Below, one piece after another: positions 62,042 through 64,000 of a DNA stretch of 64,000 nucleotides. The notes beneath the pieces were generated by a model. It did no database searches. It was given only the letters and a program-made list of their open reading frames with translations, and was not told the origin of the DNA. The translations under genes were made by a program, and so were the position numbers. The DNA is from an uncultured Amphritea sp. GTDB lineage: Bacteria > Pseudomonadota > Gammaproteobacteria > Pseudomonadales > Balneatricaceae. The first letter of the stretch is position 1; every line of letters begins with the position of its first letter. The DNA lies in NCBI RefSeq assembly GCF_937127095.1, contig NZ_CAKZLP010000008.1, positions 84,549-148,548 on the forward strand, given 5' to 3'.

Positions 62042-63223
62042 ATGGCATTTGTCCCACAGGTAAAAATTCCCGCCACCTACATCCGTGGCGGCACCAGTAA
62101 AGGTGTTTTCTTCCGTCGTCAGGATCTGCCTGAAGCGGCTCAGCAGCCGGGTGAAGCCCGCGATAATATCTTGTTGCGGGTGATCGGTAGCCCTGATCCC
62201 TATGGTCAGCAGATCGATGGTATGGGTGGGGCAACCTCCAGTACCAGCAAGACAGTTATTCTGGATAAGAGCAGCGAGCCGGATCACGATGTCGATTATC
62301 TGTTTGGTCAGGTGGCGATCAACAAAGCTTTTGTCGACTGGTCGGGTAACTGTGGAAATCTGACTGCAGCGGTGGGTGCGTTTGCTATCAGCAATGGGCT
62401 GGTCGACGCTGAGCGGATTCCTGAAAATGGTATCTGTACAGTGCGGATCTGGCAGAAAAACATCAGCAAAACCATCATCGCCCATGTACCGATGACTAAC
62501 GGTGAGGTCCAGGAAACCGGTGACTTTGAGCTGGATGGTGTGACATTCCCGGCAGCTGAGGTGGTGATCGAGTTTATGGACCCGGCCGATGGCGAAGGCT
62601 CAATGTTCCCGACCGGTAATCTGGTGGATGATCTTGAGGTTCCGGGAATCGGTACTTTCAAAGCCACTATGATCAATGCCGGTATTCCAACCATCTTCCT
62701 CAACGCTGCGGATATAGGTTATACCGGTACCGAGCTGCAGAAAGATATTAATTCTGATGCTGCCGCACTGGAGCGTTTTGAAACGATTCGTGCCTATGGT
62801 GCGGTGAAGATGGGCCTGATCAGTGATATCTCTGAAGCGGTTGCCCGTCAGCATACGCCTAAAGTGGCCTTTGTTGCGCCAGCGACTGACTATGTATCGT
62901 CTAGTGGCAAGCAGATCTCAGCGGCTGATATCGATGTCTGTGTCCGTGCTCTGTCGATGGGTAAACTGCATCACGCGATGATGGGCACTGCATCTGTGGC
63001 TATCGCGACTGCCGCTGCGGTACAGGGTTCTCTGGTGAACCTGGCTGCGGGTGGTGTTGAGCGCGATGCGGTTGTCTTCGGTCATCCGTCCGGCACTCTG
63101 CGCGTGGGTGCGGCCGCATCGAAGCAAGCGAACGGAGACTGGACTGCAACCAAAGCAGTGATGAGCCGAAGCGCACGGGTGCTGATGGAAGGATTCGTCC
63201 GCATTCCCGGCGATAGCTTCTAA
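62042..63223 (+). CDS. prpF: 2-methylaconitate cis-trans isomerase PrpF
   Basis: Isomerises the methylaconitate formed by AcnD so that an aconitase can hydrate it to 2-methylisocitrate. It has 393 residues with the diaminopimelate-epimerase-like double fold. IRGGTSKGVFF, DGMGGATSSTSK and DWSGNCGNLTAAVGAFA near residue 100 (with the conserved Cys) are family hallmarks. It ends the prp cluster. Confidence 0.96.
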   Translation: MAFVPQVKIPATYIRGGTSKGVFFRRQDLPEAAQQPGEARDNILLRVIGSPDPYGQQIDGMGGATSSTSKTVILDKSSEPDHDVDYLFGQVAINKAFVDWSGNCGNLTAAVGAFAISNGLVDAERIPENGICTVRIWQKNISKTIIAHVPMTNGEVQETGDFELDGVTFPAAEVVIEFMDPADGEGSMFPTGNLVDDLEVPGIGTFKATMINAGIPTIFLNAADIGYTGTELQKDINSDAAALERFETIRAYGAVKMGLISDISEAVARQHTPKVAFVAPATDYVSSSGKQISAADIDVCVRALSMGKLHHAMMGTASVAIATAAAVQGSLVNLAAGGVERDAVVFGHPSGTLRVGAAASKQANGDWTATKAVMSRSARVLMEGFVRIPGDSF

Positions 63224-63340
63224 GCACTAAACAATTTCTCATCCTGCAGAGAGATTAACCGCAGGGTGTTACCGATGTCGAAGTGGCAGTCAGACGTTCA
63301 GGCCTCCCTATCAAGGACTGTGCGTTTCACTTCACGCTTA

Positions 63341-63371
63341 GGCCCTGCACGCAAGTGCAGGGCCTTTTTTT
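63341..63371 (+). terminator. Strong terminator after prpF
   Basis: GGCCCTGCAC (63341-63350), GCAA loop of the GNRA type, GTGCAGGGCC (63355-63364), then seven T. It is a perfect 10-bp stem and closes the prp cluster. The 117 bases between prpF and it hold no gene that I can support. Confidence 0.95.
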
Positions 63372-63406
63372 ATAATGCCGACACTCGATACTGTTGCCAC
63401 ATGAGC

Positions 63407-63823
63407 TTTTACCACAGAGCGCACAGAGGGCACCGAGAAGGGCTATTGAGCAGCTATCCTGTGTCTGTTTTGTAGTGTGGGAGGCGCGCCCTCGCGGCGA
63501 TAGTCCGTACCAGTGAACAGGTTTATCGCTGCAAGATGGAGACTCCACGAAGCAACCTATAATGACCTTTTACCACAGAGCTGACAGAGGGCACCGAGAA
63601 GGGCTATTGAACAGCTATCCTCTGCCTCGGTAGTGTGTCTGTTTTGTAGTGTGGGAGGCGCGCCCTCGCGGCGATAGTCCGTGTAAGTGAACAGGTTTTT
63701 CGCTGCAAGATGGAGACTCCACGAAACAACCTATAGTGACCTTTTACCGCAGAGCTTACAGAGGACACCGAGAAGAGTTATTAATCTGCTTTTCTCTGTG
63801 TTCTCTGTGTACTCTGTGGTGAA
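63407..63823. repeat. Array of CACAGAG-type and REP-like elements
   Basis: Three units begin TTTTACC(A/G)CAGAG at 63407, 63568 and 63742. Units 1 and 2 (161 and 174 bases) are near-identical and include a REP-like palindromic core, GTGGGAGGCGCGCCCTCGCG, at about 63476 and 63651, plus GCAAGATGGAGACTCCACG. Unit 3 instead ends with an inverted arm (63792-63823) complementary to its own start (63742-63774), forming one large hairpin. Together with the terminator, this non-coding material fills 63224-63893. Confidence 0.85.
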
Positions 63824-63893
63824 TCTATTTTGTCTAAAGGAAATTTAAGGCGGATAATTTCAGAGACAAATCAGTTTAACTGAAAGGAGAGGG

Positions 63894-64000
63894 ATGATGG
63901 ATAAACAGCATGAGAAACTCAACTACGTCGAATTTGGTTCGACTGACCTTGACGCTTCAAAGCAGTTTTTTACCCAGGTGTTTGGCTGGTGTTTTACCGA
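63894..64000 (+). CDS. VOC/glyoxalase-family protein (3' end outside window)
   Basis: Only the first 35 codons are present. AAGGAGAGGG precedes ATG 63894 (a second Met follows). The start LNYVEFGSTDLDASKQFF then TQVFGW is the typical first beta-alpha unit of vicinal-oxygen-chelate proteins, often annotated as glyoxalase/bleomycin-resistance-like. Substrate and full length cannot be judged. Confidence 0.85.
   Translation, partial: MMDKQHEKLNYVEFGSTDLDASKQFFTQVFGWCFT

Noticed and set aside
63266..63475. 69-codon plus-strand frame after prpF
   Set aside because: It spans the strong terminator and the first repeat unit and has no recognisable product.

Overview
The window reads as a chromosome segment of a marine gammaproteobacterium, most probably an Oceanospirillales relative such as the Amphritea/Neptunomonas/Marinobacterium group. 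This rests on gene order and protein resemblance; the genus cannot be fixed by eye. No rRNA, tRNA or CRISPR array was seen.

1-30.5 kb is conserved core. It starts inside rpsB and runs tsf-pyrH-frr-uppS-cdsA-rseP-bamA-skp-lpxD-fabZ-lpxA-lpxB-rnhB-dnaE-accA-tilS-pyrG-eno-ftsB-truD-surE-pcm-DUF368(PopT)-nlpD-rpoS, with mutS convergent. The block covers translation, UMP and CTP synthesis, undecaprenyl-PP synthesis, phospholipid and lipid A synthesis, outer-membrane assembly and stationary-phase control. The MEP isoprenoid genes that normally sit here (dxr near frr/uppS/cdsA, and ispD-ispF between ftsB and truD) are all missing although their neighbours are intact.

31-51.6 kb is an accessory, visibly A+T-richer surface-polysaccharide island. 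It begins with a small lipoprotein and an ABC-transporter capsule exporter (KpsD-, KpsM-, KpsT-, KpsE-like). Then come two long coiled-coil proteins, one carrying methyltransferase-like domains around a tandemly duplicated 42-residue heptad repeat, a small TPR-like protein, WecB and WecC (UDP-ManNAcA supply), a 1522-residue multi-module glycosyltransferase, and a 1264-residue fusion of an SGNH-like DUF6270 domain, an alpha/beta-hydrolase domain and a heparinase II/III-like lyase. My reading is an exported capsule containing ManNAcA, with a possible coiled-coil ruler for chain length and a built-in lyase/esterase. KpsC, KpsS and initiating enzymes are not in the window.

51.7-53.1 kb is insertion-sequence debris: a short IS630-like N-terminal remnant and an IS256-family element whose transposase is frameshifted at its C-terminus. 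53.3-55.9 kb holds pabB (minus strand) and an alpha/beta hydrolase, with short tandem repeats around them.

56.1-63.2 kb is a 2-methylcitrate (propionate catabolism) cluster: GntR-family regulator, prpB, prpC, acnD, prpF. Two TGTCGACA palindromes lie upstream of the regulator. 63.2-63.9 kb is non-coding, with a strong terminator and a two-and-a-half-copy repeat array, and the window ends inside a VOC/glyoxalase-family gene.
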